From positions 62,001 through 126,000 of the forward strand of contig CAMAWH010000010.1 in assembly GCA_945861635.1 (NCBI GenBank): 64,000 bases of DNA, in the 5' to 3' direction. The notes beneath the pieces are model-generated. The model was not told where the DNA came from. It saw nothing but the letters and a program-made list of their open reading frames with translations, and made no database searches. Below, one piece after another: positions 36,743-45,533 of the stretch. The position numbers and the translations under genes are program-made. The stretch comes from Klebsiella pneumoniae. GTDB taxonomy: Bacteria; Myxococcota_A; UBA796; SXON01. Position 1 is the first letter of the stretch; every line of letters begins with the position of its first letter.

Positions 36743-38226
36743 GCCTCACCTCCACGACGCCGACGCGTCGCGACCATCAGCGCCAAACCCAGCATCGCGC
36801 CGGCACCCACCGGTGCCGCGCCGTCCATCACACCACAGATTCCACCACCGCGAACATGCCCAGAAGCCGCGGGATTCGCGCACTCCGGCAAATCGTCGAT
36901 GAACCCGTTGCAGTCGTTATCGACGAGATCGCCGCAAAGCTCCGGGGCGTCCGGATGGACGCTGCGGGAAAGCGCGATGAGAGCGCTGCTGGCCCCCATC
37001 TCCTCGTTGAGATCCATGCAGTCCCCGTCGAGGCCGGTGTAGCCGTCAAGGTCCCGGTCCGGAATGTCGATCGTACCGTCACAATCGTCGTCAAGGCCAT
37101 TGTCGGAGACTTCTGGTGCGCCCGGGTGAATGGCGGTGTTGTTGTCGTCACAATCGTGACCGTCGCAACCGGCACCATACTCCGACGTGGCCTCGTAATG
37201 ATCGCCGTCGAGATCGCAGTCGTCGTCCAAACCGTCACAATCTTGATCGATGCCGTCGTACGGCAGCTCCGTGGCATCGGGATTGACGTCTTGATTCCCG
37301 GCGGAATCCTGACAGTCGTAGCGTCCATCCTCCTCCGGGCACTCGGTCCAACCGTCGAGGTCGTCGTCCACGTCATCGACGCAGCCGTCACAATCATCGT
37401 CCTCCCCGTCATCGCTTTCGACGGCGCCTGGGTAGGTGTTCACGTCCTCGTCGTCACAATCCCCGAGGATCTCCGTCCAACCGTCTCCATCGTCATCGGT
37501 CAGGCCGTCGTCCCGCACGCCATCGCAGTCGGCGTCGTCGTCTGCCAAGCCAAATGGATCCGCGTCACCGTCGATCGCACCCGGATTGACGAGGACGTCC
37601 GTGTCGTCACAATCGCCCTCCGCCTCCGTGTACCCGTCTCCGTCGTTATCCACGCCCGGAGGCGAGTTGTTGCAGAATTCGTTCTCCACGCCCGGCGAGC
37701 CCTTCATGCCGCTGACGGCAATGAACGTCGTCGAGGAACACCAGTTGATCTTCAGGTCGTTCGCCCATTCCAGCCCGGAAGCGTTCGGTGCACAGCTCTC
37801 GGCTTCGTCCGAAACGATGCCCCAGGTCGAATCCCAGTCGAGGATGTCCAACGTGGTGCTGCCGTAGCTCACGGTGATCGAGTCGTCAGGTCCGGAAATG
37901 TTGAACTTCGTGAAGTCGTAGAGAACGTCCGGATTGACGTTTCCGTTCTTCGAAACATCGTCGTTCACGCCGAGCATCAGGTAGTCGTCGACGCCGACGA
38001 GCGGCGCTCCGGCGATGGTGAACGAATGGCCGTCGGCCAGCGTGACCGTCACGCCGTTGAAGTCGAGGGTGGTCCCGGCGTTGTTGTACAACTCGAACCA
38101 TTCCCCCCAATACGGAGGAACCTTCGAAGGGTCCGCCTGAAACTCCGTGACGGTGATGTCACCGAGCGCCGAGGGGGCCACCGCGAATGCAGGCGACGCA
38201 AGAGATAGCAGCAGAGAGACAGTCAT
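36739..38226 (-). CDS. Lamin-tail/MopE-like Asp-rich protein with MYXO-CTERM-like tail
   Basis: A 495-residue secreted protein. After the signal peptide (cleavage after AFA) a lamin-tail-like domain occupies about 20-130 (GDITVTEFQADPSK, GEWFELYNNAG). It is followed by at least six MopE-type metal-binding repeats (about 190-430, with DGDGYTEAEGDCDD, DDDCDG and DNDCNG units). The C-terminal tail is GGGICG, a hydrophobic helix GAGAMLGLALMVAT and RRRR, the features of the MYXO-CTERM sorting signal found in myxobacteria. The tail predicts processing by a rhomboid/archaeosortase-like pathway and surface attachment. It overlaps the OmpA gene by four bases. Confidence 0.85.
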   Translation of the reverse strand: MTVSLLLSLASPAFAVAPSALGDITVTEFQADPSKVPPYWGEWFELYNNAGTTLDFNGVTVTLADGHSFTIAGAPLVGVDDYLMLGVNDDVSKNGNVNPDVLYDFTKFNISGPDDSITVSYGSTTLDILDWDSTWGIVSDEAESCAPNASGLEWANDLKINWCSSTTFIAVSGMKGSPGVENEFCNNSPPGVDNDGDGYTEAEGDCDDTDVLVNPGAIDGDADPFGLADDDADCDGVRDDGLTDDDGDGWTEILGDCDDEDVNTYPGAVESDDGEDDDCDGCVDDVDDDLDGWTECPEEDGRYDCQDSAGNQDVNPDATELPYDGIDQDCDGLDDDCDLDGDHYEATSEYGAGCDGHDCDDNNTAIHPGAPEVSDNGLDDDCDGTIDIPDRDLDGYTGLDGDCMDLNEEMGASSALIALSRSVHPDAPELCGDLVDNDCNGFIDDLPECANPAASGHVRGGGICGVMDGAAPVGAGAMLGLALMVATRRRRGGEA

Positions 38227-38293
38227 TCCAACTCCGAGGGGGAGGGCCGGAAGAGAGTACCCGAACGCGGGCCGGCTTACAAACGGTTGACGA

Positions 38294-38650
38294 TTATCGC
38301 CCGAAGCCCGACAGCATTGGAAAGCCGTTCCAATCGCCCTCGTAGGCGCGCCACGCGCCCCACACCGGGATGAAAAACATCGGAATCAACACGAGGTACA
38401 GCACCGCGCCAACGCCACAGGTGATGGCGGTCAACGCGCTGATTGCGCTGGCGACGATGAGCGTGAAGAACTGAAACAAGAGGGCTTGCATCGCGTGGTA
38501 CCTGATGTACGCCGACTTGTCCTTGAAGATGAACCACACGACGAGCGGGCCGACAAAATGAGAGATGAAAATGCTCAAGTGGGCGAGCGTCGCGAAGGTC
38601 TTGTCGTCCGATGTCGGCGTTTCGCCAAACGCCAGAATGTGATCAGCCAT
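38294..38650 (-). CDS. DUF4870-type small membrane protein
   Basis: A 118-residue protein with three to four hydrophobic helices. The sequence KTFATLAHLSIFIS, VGPLVVWFIFKDKS and YIRYHAMQALLFQ has the DUF4870 pattern (YxxxHaxqal). Function of this family is unknown. It lies 12 bases after the triple-repeat lipoprotein on the same strand and before the MYXO-CTERM gene. Confidence 0.83.
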   Translation of the reverse strand: MADHILAFGETPTSDDKTFATLAHLSIFISHFVGPLVVWFIFKDKSAYIRYHAMQALLFQFFTLIVASAISALTAITCGVGAVLYLVLIPMFFIPVWGAWRAYEGDWNGFPMLSGFGR

Positions 38651-38662
38651 GCACGAAAACTA

Positions 38663-39877
38663 TCACGGGATGGCAATCGCCACACCCGACACATTCGCGG
38701 CACCGACCGGGATCGGCCCGGCGCGCCCCTTCGGATCGTCGCCGCTCGGACCGTCACCCGCGATGTCCTGATAGGCCTCCAACTCCAGCGAGCCGTAGGC
38801 AGCAGGAACCTCGAATACAAAGCTCCCATCTCCTTCGGCGTCGATCTTGAACAGGTAGTCCCTTCCGGCCGGCGTTTCCGGATTCAGTTTGAACAGGTCG
38901 ATCTTGACCGCGATTTCGCGGGGCGTCGTCACCTTGCCGGACACCTTTACTTTGGGACCTTCAGGAAAAACGAGCGTTGGACCTCCTGCGGCACCGGGGG
39001 CCGCGCCGCCGCCGCCCGCACCGGCAGCGCCATCTCCTCCGCGCGCCCCGGCGACGAGTTTCATCGGGATCGGGCCGCTCGGCAGCGCACTCATGTCCAG
39101 ACTGACCGCCGCAAACGGGTCGTCTGCGGTCGGACCGTCGCCAGCCAGATCCTGAAAGGCCTCCACGCGCACGGACTGCACGTTTTCCGGGACCTCCAAC
39201 GGAAAGCTGCCCGGCGCGGCCAGATGGATCCGCCCCGCGGACTTCAGCCCGCCCGGTGAGGACGCGTCGGGCTCGGAAACGTCAACCTGAATGGCATGGT
39301 CGGCGTCGTCACTGGTCACCGAGAAGACAACCGACGTCCTGTCGCCGGTGAACGCCAACCACGCGCCGTCCGTGCCGCCCCCGCCACCGCCGCCGCCATC
39401 GCCACCGCCCGCCTGTTTGCGGCCACCTACGACGAGTACGACAACCGTTTCCCCGACGGGTGCGATCGCCATGTCAACGTCGAGTTCGGCGAAGGGGTCG
39501 TCGCCCGTAGGTCCATCTCCTGTGACATCCTGAAACGCCTCTACATGCACCTTTTTCACGCCCTGCGGCACCTCGATGACCAGGGCTTCCGGACCATTCA
39601 GGTGAAAGCTCCCCGCGCGGCGGAGCCCCCCCTCGACGTTGGCATCCGGCTCGGCAACGTCTACCTGCAACGGCAGCGTCTCGGGGGACGAAAATGAAAG
39701 AGCAACCTTGACTCTCTCTCCCTTCCAGTCCAACCATGCGCCGTCCGCGGCGCCCGCACCGCCCTCGTTCGCGGCATTTCCGTTGTCGGCCCCCTCGTAA
39801 AATCGAGGATCGAGCGGCACAGCCTCTCCTGTGACGTGCTCGATGCAAGCGGTCAGGAGCAGGAAGATCGGAACCAT
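38663..39877 (-). CDS. Lipoprotein with three Asp-rich repeats
   Basis: A 404-residue lipoprotein (signal MVPIFLLLTAC, lipobox Cys11) with a Gly/Asn/Ala spacer. Three homologous beta-rich repeats follow at about 45-150, 165-275 and 305-404. Each carries a conserved motif of the form EAFQD(V/L)(T/A)GDGP(T/A)xDDP (EAYQDIAGDGPSGDDP in the last), a probable calcium-binding loop. Gly-rich linkers separate the repeats. I prefer ATG 39877, since the long upstream reading to 40312 lies inside the epimerase gene and is Arg-rich. The start overlaps that gene's end by 25 bases, so it belongs to the polysaccharide operon. Function is unknown. Confidence 0.82.
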   Translation of the reverse strand: MVPIFLLLTACIEHVTGEAVPLDPRFYEGADNGNAANEGGAGAADGAWLDWKGERVKVALSFSSPETLPLQVDVAEPDANVEGGLRRAGSFHLNGPEALVIEVPQGVKKVHVEAFQDVTGDGPTGDDPFAELDVDMAIAPVGETVVVLVVGGRKQAGGGDGGGGGGGGTDGAWLAFTGDRTSVVFSVTSDDADHAIQVDVSEPDASSPGGLKSAGRIHLAAPGSFPLEVPENVQSVRVEAFQDLAGDGPTADDPFAAVSLDMSALPSGPIPMKLVAGARGGDGAAGAGGGGAAPGAAGGPTLVFPEGPKVKVSGKVTTPREIAVKIDLFKLNPETPAGRDYLFKIDAEGDGSFVFEVPAAYGSLELEAYQDIAGDGPSGDDPKGRAGPIPVGAANVSGVAIAIP

Positions 39878-40788
39878 GAGACCGTTTCGGCGAGGCCGTC
39901 CGAGAGGGAAATGCGAGGGTGCCAGCCGAGGCGCCGGCGCGCAAGCGTCGTATCGAGCACCTTCCGCCGCATACCGTCGGGTTTGGTAGTGTCCCACGAA
40001 AGGGAACCGTCGTAGCCCACTGCCTGTGCGACTTCGCTCGCAATTTCGGCGATGGTACGCTCTTGACCGCTTCCGAGATTCACCGGCGCGGGGCCACCGC
40101 CCGTCGTAAGGAGGGCAACGATTGCCTCGGCCGCATCGCGCGCGTGCAACAGGTCCCGCGTCGCCGTGCCCGACCCCCAGCAAGTCACCGACGCGGCGCC
40201 TGCACGGCGCGCGTCGTCCAAGCGGCGAACCATGGCCCCGACCAAATGAGACCGCTCTGGCGAGAAATCCTCCCCCGGGCCGTAGAGGTTCGTGGGAACG
40301 ACAAACGCACAATCAACGCCGAACTCCGCGTGGAGCGCGGCGCCGTGGACGAGCATCACGCGCTTGGCGTGGCCGTACGGTCCGTTCGAAGGCTCCGGCG
40401 CGCCTGAAAAAATGTCGGCTTCACACATTGGTTGTGCGGCATCTGCTGCGTATGCGCATGCCGACGAAATGCCAACGATGCGCCGAACGCCGGCGCGCCG
40501 CGATGCCTCCAACACATTCGTGTTTAGAACGAGGTTTTCCACCAAAGCCGTCGCCGGATGGGCGCCCATCCACCCGATACCGCCGCCCACCGCAGCCGCG
40601 TGGATGACGTATTCCGGCGAAAGTGTTTGGAAGAGCCACTGGGTGCTGTCGGGTTCGCGGAGATCGCACTCCTTTCGGGTCACCGGAATCGCGTCCGCAC
40701 CGACCGCACGCAGCGCGTCCAGCAGGTGGCCCCCCAGGAACCCTCCCGCCCCGGTGACCACGACCCTGGCGCCCGAGAGCGACATCAC
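39853..40788 (-). CDS. NAD-dependent SDR epimerase, GDP-fucose/colitose synthase-like
   Basis: A 311-residue extended SDR. The NAD(P) motif VVVTGAGGFLGGHL is at 8-21, the active-site YxxxK is in GPYGHAKRVM, and NLYGPGEDFSPERSHLVGAM and WGSGTATRDLLHARDAAEAI match the GDP-L-fucose synthase family. That family includes ColC, which finishes GDP-L-colitose. The C-terminus TKPDGMRRKVLDTTLAR is typical. It overlaps the preceding SDR gene by four bases and is part of the same operon as the ColD-like enzyme at 41708, so a role in a deoxyhexose nucleotide is likely. A 4,6-dehydratase is not seen here. Confidence 0.82.
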   Translation of the reverse strand: MMSLSGARVVVTGAGGFLGGHLLDALRAVGADAIPVTRKECDLREPDSTQWLFQTLSPEYVIHAAAVGGGIGWMGAHPATALVENLVLNTNVLEASRRAGVRRIVGISSACAYAADAAQPMCEADIFSGAPEPSNGPYGHAKRVMLVHGAALHAEFGVDCAFVVPTNLYGPGEDFSPERSHLVGAMVRRLDDARRAGAASVTCWGSGTATRDLLHARDAAEAIVALLTTGGGPAPVNLGSGQERTIAEIASEVAQAVGYDGSLSWDTTKPDGMRRKVLDTTLARRRLGWHPRISLSDGLAETVSWFRSSCS

Positions 40789-41711
40789 ACGTTCGAGTAC
40801 GGATTGTGGATGCGGACCATGCGAAGGCCCCCGATCAGCTCGTTCAGTCCTCGGTCAATGTCCACAGCGAGGGAGAATCCGAGGTCCCGCACGCGCTTGT
40901 AGCTGACCTCGTAATCCCGCTTGTCCTCATCGCTGCCGACTTCCGCAAAATATAGGTGAAAGTTCAGCTTCGTCTGAAGCAGACGGGTGATGTCCTCTTT
41001 CGTGTAGTTCATAGATTCGTGGCCGATGTTCAGACAACGGTCCTTCGATGCCTCCCAATTGTTCAGCAGATGCGGGACGATGCGCGCCATGTCGTGCACG
41101 TGGATGAACGTACGGCGGAAGTGCTTCTCGTAGACCAGAAGATAGCGATTCACCAGCGCCTGATACGTGAAGTCGTTGATCATCAGGTCGAGGCGGAGAC
41201 GGGGCGAGAGCCCGAACGCAGTGGCGAACCGCAAAGCGACGCTGTTCGGTCTCGACATCGCCATCTGCTCCGCCTCCGTTTTGGTTTCCCCGTAAATGGA
41301 CAACGGGTTGAGGGGGGTTTCCTCGTCACAAATTCCCATCACCTCCCCGTAATTGGACCCGGTGGAGAAGTTGATGAAGGCCGCGCCCGGCGTCATCGCG
41401 TCCAGCACCGATCGCGTGCCATCCACGTTCGTACGGCGAGCTTCCTCCGGGAACTTCTTGCAGATTGGGTAACCAACGAGCGCGGCAAGGTGAACCACCG
41501 CGTCGGCGTCCGCGAGCTCCCGCCGCAACATGGCGTGGTCAAGAACGTCACCTTGCAGCAACGAGAATTTCGGATGGATGAAGTTGGGAAGCATGCCTTC
41601 TCCGCCGAAGCGAAGATTGTCGATGACCCGAACCTCGTAGCCGGCCGCAAGCAAATGCGGAACCAGCACGCAGCCGACATACCCAGCGCCGCCCGTCACG
41701 ACGATCTTCAT
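40785..41711 (-). CDS. NAD-dependent epimerase/dehydratase (extended SDR)
   Basis: A 308-residue SDR with the cofactor motif [15 protein letters not shown] (2-16), the acidic NAD binder VIDNLRFGG, and the active-site pair in LSIYGETKTEAE (YxxxK). It resembles the UDP-glucose 4-epimerase-like group but is not close enough to name its substrate. Overlaps the gene before and after it by four bases. It most likely modifies a nucleotide sugar used by the operon, perhaps as the source of an unusual hexose. Confidence 0.82.
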   Translation of the reverse strand: MKIVVTGGAGYVGCVLVPHLLAAGYEVRVIDNLRFGGEGMLPNFIHPKFSLLQGDVLDHAMLRRELADADAVVHLAALVGYPICKKFPEEARRTNVDGTRSVLDAMTPGAAFINFSTGSNYGEVMGICDEETPLNPLSIYGETKTEAEQMAMSRPNSVALRFATAFGLSPRLRLDLMINDFTYQALVNRYLLVYEKHFRRTFIHVHDMARIVPHLLNNWEASKDRCLNIGHESMNYTKEDITRLLQTKLNFHLYFAEVGSDEDKRDYEVSYKRVRDLGFSLAVDIDRGLNELIGGLRMVRIHNPYSNV

Positions 41712-42913
41712 CCTTGCCTCCAGCGGCGGACGACCGCCGCAAGTCTATCCCCGTGGGCGGGGCCGAATGCGTGGGAATTACCGATGAACATGCCCCGCTC
41801 GTGAACCGCGTCACTCACCGGAAGGGGCACTGCCGCGCGGGCGTGCAGGCGCGAGAACGCCGGCTGCCGCGCGAGGTTGGAGCCGGAAATGGGTCGGGTC
41901 TCGATGCGTTCGGCCTCGAGCAGCGCCGACAGCGCCGCGCGGCTGCCATCGATGAGCATCGGAAACGCGAACCCCGCGTGCTCCGTTCCGGGGGCCTCGG
42001 GGAACACCGTCGCCAGACCGGCGAGTTTTTCACACCAGTCCGAGTGGTTCGCGCGGCGGCGCTGCACCCACGCAGGCAGGCGTTGCAATTGCCGAAGGCC
42101 GAATGCCCCCGCGACTTCGGTCGGACGCAGGTTGTAGCCCGACGAGACAAACAGGAATCGCGGATCGATTTCCGGGGAGGCGGCCTCCAATTTGGCGCGA
42201 TCCTTGCGCTCACGTGACCAGCCGTGTGCACGCATCGACCGCATCGCGTCGGCCAACTCGACGTCACCGGTGACGACGATTCCGCCCTCGATCGTCGTGA
42301 TGTGGTGGGAGAAGAAGAAGCTGAACGCCGCCGCGTGACCAACACTCCCGACGATCTTTCCGTGGTACCGCGCGCCGTGCGCCCCGCAGGCATCCTCCAA
42401 CACCAGCAGGCCGTCGAACGCCGCCATATCGGCAGGCTGCCCGAGGAGATGAACGGCGAGTACCGCCTTCGTTCGCGCGCTCGCAGCCGCGCGGGCGGAC
42501 GCTGGATCGATGCACAGCGTCGCCGGATCGACATCGACCATCACGGGTACCAACCCCGCCTGCGCCACCGGAAACAGCGACGTTGACCACGAAACAGCAG
42601 GGACAAGCACCTCATCTCCCGGGGACAGCCGCCCGATCTCCACCAGTGCCGCGAGCAGGATCAGATTTGCGGAGGAGCCGCTGTTCACCATCACCGCTTC
42701 GGATCTCCCGCAATACGCCGCCCACGCGGCCTCGAACGCGCGAACGCGCGCCCCCATCGTGACGTGTGTCGAAACCAGGGCTTCCACCGCGCCGATCACC
42801 TCGTCCGCGCCATACCCAGGCACAACCAGAGGAATCCCCTCCGAAGCGTCGTGAGCCTCGACCGGAAGATGCGCCATGTCCTGACGGATCAGTTCTGCGA
42901 TCTGCGGATTCAT
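41708..42913 (-). CDS. DegT/DnrJ/EryC1-family PLP enzyme, ColD-like dehydratase
   Basis: A 401-residue fold-type I PLP enzyme of the sugar aminotransferase family. The PLP region is clear (LEDACGAHG, Asp174). At the position where aminotransferases have the Schiff-base lysine the sequence is [14 protein letters not shown], with His203 in its place. This His form is the hallmark of ColD (GDP-4-keto-6-deoxymannose 3-dehydratase) and RfbH/E1-type dehydratases, which remove the 3-hydroxyl rather than add an amine. So this is probably a 3-deoxysugar enzyme. The start ATG 42913 overlaps the upstream GT2 stop (ATGA); the longer reading to 43048 is rejected. Confidence 0.85.
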   Translation of the reverse strand: MNPQIAELIRQDMAHLPVEAHDASEGIPLVVPGYGADEVIGAVEALVSTHVTMGARVRAFEAAWAAYCGRSEAVMVNSGSSANLILLAALVEIGRLSPGDEVLVPAVSWSTSLFPVAQAGLVPVMVDVDPATLCIDPASARAAASARTKAVLAVHLLGQPADMAAFDGLLVLEDACGAHGARYHGKIVGSVGHAAAFSFFFSHHITTIEGGIVVTGDVELADAMRSMRAHGWSRERKDRAKLEAASPEIDPRFLFVSSGYNLRPTEVAGAFGLRQLQRLPAWVQRRRANHSDWCEKLAGLATVFPEAPGTEHAGFAFPMLIDGSRAALSALLEAERIETRPISGSNLARQPAFSRLHARAAVPLPVSDAVHERGMFIGNSHAFGPAHGDRLAAVVRRWRQG

Positions 42914-43611
42914 CCCGCGAGCCAACGGACGCGCGGCAACTCCGTCGCCAGGACCTTGAGATGGTCCACGCCGACCGGCCAACTCGACGCCTTGCGCTCC
43001 CCGCCGATGCGCGCGCCTTCCTTTGTTGGAACCTCGGCGATCTTCCAACCGCGCTGCATCGAACGAATCGTAATCTGATACTCAATCGGAAAGCGCTTGA
43101 CCGTGGTGGCAAGGTCCAGGAGCGCGGAACGGCGCAGCGCACGAAAGCCGTTGATGGTGTCGTAGACGCGCGGCCCCTTGTGAAATAGCCGATTTGCAAC
43201 CTGGGACAGCGTGTCATTGACGCGCGCGCGCAGCCGGATCGTCTCGGCATCTTCTTCGTTGACGGCACCGGGACCAAACCGGCGCGCAATCGCCAGATCG
43301 TTGCCGGCCAGGAGGAGATCGTCCAGACGCACGATATCGTCCGGATCCTCGTTGCCGTCCGGCGAGTAGAAGATGAGCCGCTCGGCGTGGGACGCCTCGG
43401 CCGCGCACCGAAACGCGACGCCCCGGCCCCGGATCGGTTGCGTCACCACGGGAATGCCCCGTTCACGCAAAAACTCCACGGTTCCATCCTTACTTCCGCC
43501 GTCCACGGCAAACGTTTCCCGAAACTGCGAGACCGGAATCCGATCCCACAGGGCCTGCAAGCCCTCGATCTCGTTGAGTGTAAGCAAAACGATGGCAGCG
43601 TCGCGCGTCAT
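42910..43611 (-). CDS. Glycosyltransferase family 2 (polyprenyl-phosphate transferase-like)
   Basis: A 233-residue GT-A enzyme. It has IVLLTLNEIEGL at the N-terminus, FAVDGGSKDGT (nucleotide binding), the metal-binding region YSPDGNEDP, and DTINGFRALRRSAL as acceptor-side motif. The pattern is that of dolichyl/polyprenyl-phosphate hexosyltransferases, without the C-terminal membrane anchor. It is the first of five overlapping genes in the sugar operon and overlaps the PLP enzyme gene by four bases. The sugar transferred is unknown. Confidence 0.83.
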   Translation of the reverse strand: MTRDAAIVLLTLNEIEGLQALWDRIPVSQFRETFAVDGGSKDGTVEFLRERGIPVVTQPIRGRGVAFRCAAEASHAERLIFYSPDGNEDPDDIVRLDDLLLAGNDLAIARRFGPGAVNEEDAETIRLRARVNDTLSQVANRLFHKGPRVYDTINGFRALRRSALLDLATTVKRFPIEYQITIRSMQRGWKIAEVPTKEGARIGGERKASSWPVGVDHLKVLATELPRVRWLAG

Positions 43612-43659
43612 GCCGGGAGTCTACCCTACCGACCGCCCCGATTGGGGCGCGGACGAGGA

Positions 43660-44634
43660 CTACGGCACCAACCGGTTCGCGACGAGAAACTGAGCCATCC
43701 CCTGCGCGATGGCGTCACTTCCGGCCGCATTTGCATGCCCGCGATCCTGCGGGAAATAGAGCGTTTCCTGCGCGGTGCGCACCTCGAAATCGGGCTGCGG
43801 ATCGTAGATGGGCAATTCGAGCTTCTTGGCGGCGGAATGAAGAATCGCCCTATGAAAGCCGGTATATCCCTCACGCTCCAACGGGAAGCCGAAAAGCACC
43901 ATCTGCGCGCCAACCGCCTCGATGTTGGCTTTGAACTGCCGAAGATTCTCCGCGTACTCGTCGGGCACGATTCGGTAGCTCCCGCCGTCCGTGGGCCGTT
44001 CCTTCGCCGAGATCCGCCGCCGATCCACAATCTCCTTCACACCAAGATACAGACGCGAGTGATACAGCAGGTTTGACTTTAGAAAGTCTGCGTTTTTCTG
44101 GAGAAGCGCCTGCGATTTGTCCGAATAGGCAACCGTGCGGCTGTCCTGCACGATGTAGCCAAAAATCACTATATCCGGCTGGTATTTCCGCAGTGTGCGC
44201 TCCCACAGCCACAGGCCCTGAAAGGACGTGTAGCCGGGCTGGCCGCCGTTGATCACTTCGACGGGATGCCCGTCCTCACGCAGAATTGCTTCGAGGCGCG
44301 CCGGGTACGACGCGTCATCATCAACCCCCCATCCGAACGTCGTGGAGCACCCCAGCGTCATGACGCGGGTAGTGCCCGCCGGTTTCTCCTCTCCATGCAG
44401 GGGGGCGCGGAGTCCATTGGCGTCCGTGCTCACCCGGAAGCTGCCGCCAGTCTCCTTGTGGAACTTGGCCTCAAGATGTAGCGACGGATCCTCAACCCAG
44501 TAGACTGATTCGTGAATGAAGTCCTCAGGGTCTGGCCCTTTGGGCCAACCCGACGCGCGTAAGGCGAGTTCGCCGCCGACCGTCACCGACCCCAACATGA
44601 TCGCGGCGAATGCGATGCGGCGAGTGCGCTTCAC
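43660..44634 (-). CDS. Membrane-anchored or secreted SGNH/GDSL hydrolase
   Basis: A 324-residue SGNH-type esterase. It has an N-terminal signal or anchor (about 7-25), the nucleophile Ser97 in LGCSTTFG, block II INGGQPGYTS, block III GYIVQDS (which carries Gln where GxND enzymes have Asn) and the base pair Asp297/His300 in DRGHANAAGSD. The family removes acyl groups from lipids or polysaccharides. Its neighbours make nucleotide sugars and transfer them, so modification of a surface glycan is plausible. It starts one base inside the end of the upstream secreted-protein gene, suggesting one transcript. Confidence 0.82.
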   Translation of the reverse strand: MKRTRRIAFAAIMLGSVTVGGELALRASGWPKGPDPEDFIHESVYWVEDPSLHLEAKFHKETGGSFRVSTDANGLRAPLHGEEKPAGTTRVMTLGCSTTFGWGVDDDASYPARLEAILREDGHPVEVINGGQPGYTSFQGLWLWERTLRKYQPDIVIFGYIVQDSRTVAYSDKSQALLQKNADFLKSNLLYHSRLYLGVKEIVDRRRISAKERPTDGGSYRIVPDEYAENLRQFKANIEAVGAQMVLFGFPLEREGYTGFHRAILHSAAKKLELPIYDPQPDFEVRTAQETLYFPQDRGHANAAGSDAIAQGMAQFLVANRLVP

Positions 44635-45449
44635 TACTCGCCGGGCTCAACGGTAATGGCGGTCTTGTCCTCGATCGTTGCCGATTTGAACCACTTGTTG
44701 TCGTACCACGCCGTGTCGTTGATCGAGTATTCGAGCACGCCGTTTTCGGGGGCTTCGTACGTCGTGCTCGTGCCGACCGGAAATACCGTGACGACGCCCG
44801 CGTCCGTGGTGAATCGAGCAACGAGCATGCCCACAAAACACCCCTCGATGTTGCACGGATACTCCGCGCCCGTGGCCTTCTGGGTGACGTCTCCCAACAC
44901 ATTGATCCACGCGCCGCCATCGGTGATCCGGTACCGGTCGGCCGCGGATCCGACGATGTGAGCGCGGTTGCCCTTGCACATGACCAGCGGGCGCTGCCAC
45001 CCGTGCCCGATGTCGAGGTAGTCGAACATTGTATAGGTTAGCGGCTGCATACACTCTCCAGCCGTGAGCTTGCCGGACAGGCCGCCGAGCCACGACGCCC
45101 ACGGATCCAACGTGCCTCCCTTCATGAACGCCCGGCACAGGTCGAGATTCTGGCGGGCAATGGGCTCAATCTGCGCGGGACGGCCAAGCAGAACGGTGTC
45201 CACACTGTCGATGACGTCACCATTGAGGGAAACGTCATCTTCACGCGCGCCCTTCCATTGCAACTCGACCTGCTCCAACGTCGTTTGGCGGGCCATCTGC
45301 CGGTCACCCTGCCCCAACTTCTCGAATTCGGGCGGGAAGTAACAGTCCGACTTCCAGCCTTCTTCGCGATGCCACCCCACGGGCGGCGCCGGCGGCGGAC
45401 CCTTCGGTTTCTTCGCGTCCGCAAAAGAAACGAGCAGCAGCCAAAGCAT
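44634..45449 (-). CDS. Secreted protein of unknown function
   Basis: A 271-residue protein with a short signal peptide (MLWLLLVSFADA, residues 1-12) and a Pro-rich start. The mature part has five Cys residues (CYF, LCRA, ECMQ, MCKG, CNIEGC) that may pair, and several Trp/Tyr-rich beta segments. I find no known domain. It overlaps the SGNH hydrolase gene by one base, so they are probably expressed together. The gene follows a hairpin after atpE, so it has its own promoter. Confidence 0.7.
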   Translation of the reverse strand: MLWLLLVSFADAKKPKGPPPAPPVGWHREEGWKSDCYFPPEFEKLGQGDRQMARQTTLEQVELQWKGAREDDVSLNGDVIDSVDTVLLGRPAQIEPIARQNLDLCRAFMKGGTLDPWASWLGGLSGKLTAGECMQPLTYTMFDYLDIGHGWQRPLVMCKGNRAHIVGSAADRYRITDGGAWINVLGDVTQKATGAEYPCNIEGCFVGMLVARFTTDAGVVTVFPVGTSTTYEAPENGVLEYSINDTAWYDNKWFKSATIEDKTAITVEPGE

Positions 45450-45483
45450 CGCGACCTCTAGGTTCGCGAGTGTAACAACGCGC

Positions 45484-45506
45484 GGCCCGCAGGCTTCCCT
45501 GCGGCC
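45484..45506 (-). terminator. Hairpin terminator after the ATP synthase genes
   Basis: GGCCGCAGG/CCTGCGGGCC (45498-45506 with 45484-45493, one bulged C, loop GAAG) lies 28 bases after the atpE stop and is followed on the minus strand by GCGCGTTGTTACAC, which is only mildly T-rich. It probably ends the atp transcript. Confidence 0.55.
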
Positions 45507-45533
45507 CCAGCGAACACGTCGGAAACGACGATG

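Noticed and set aside
33758-37042. Very long plus-strand reading frame of 1094 codons
   Set aside because: It lies antisense to the paralogous lipoproteins and the OmpA/MYXO-CTERM genes, has Arg/His/Val-rich composition without domains, and is best explained by high GC codon use on the other strand.
36679-38208. 509-codon plus-strand frame antisense to the MYXO-CTERM gene
   Set aside because: Val/Ile-rich appearance comes from the complementary strand of Asp-rich repeats (GAC/GTC); no start signal or conserved motif.
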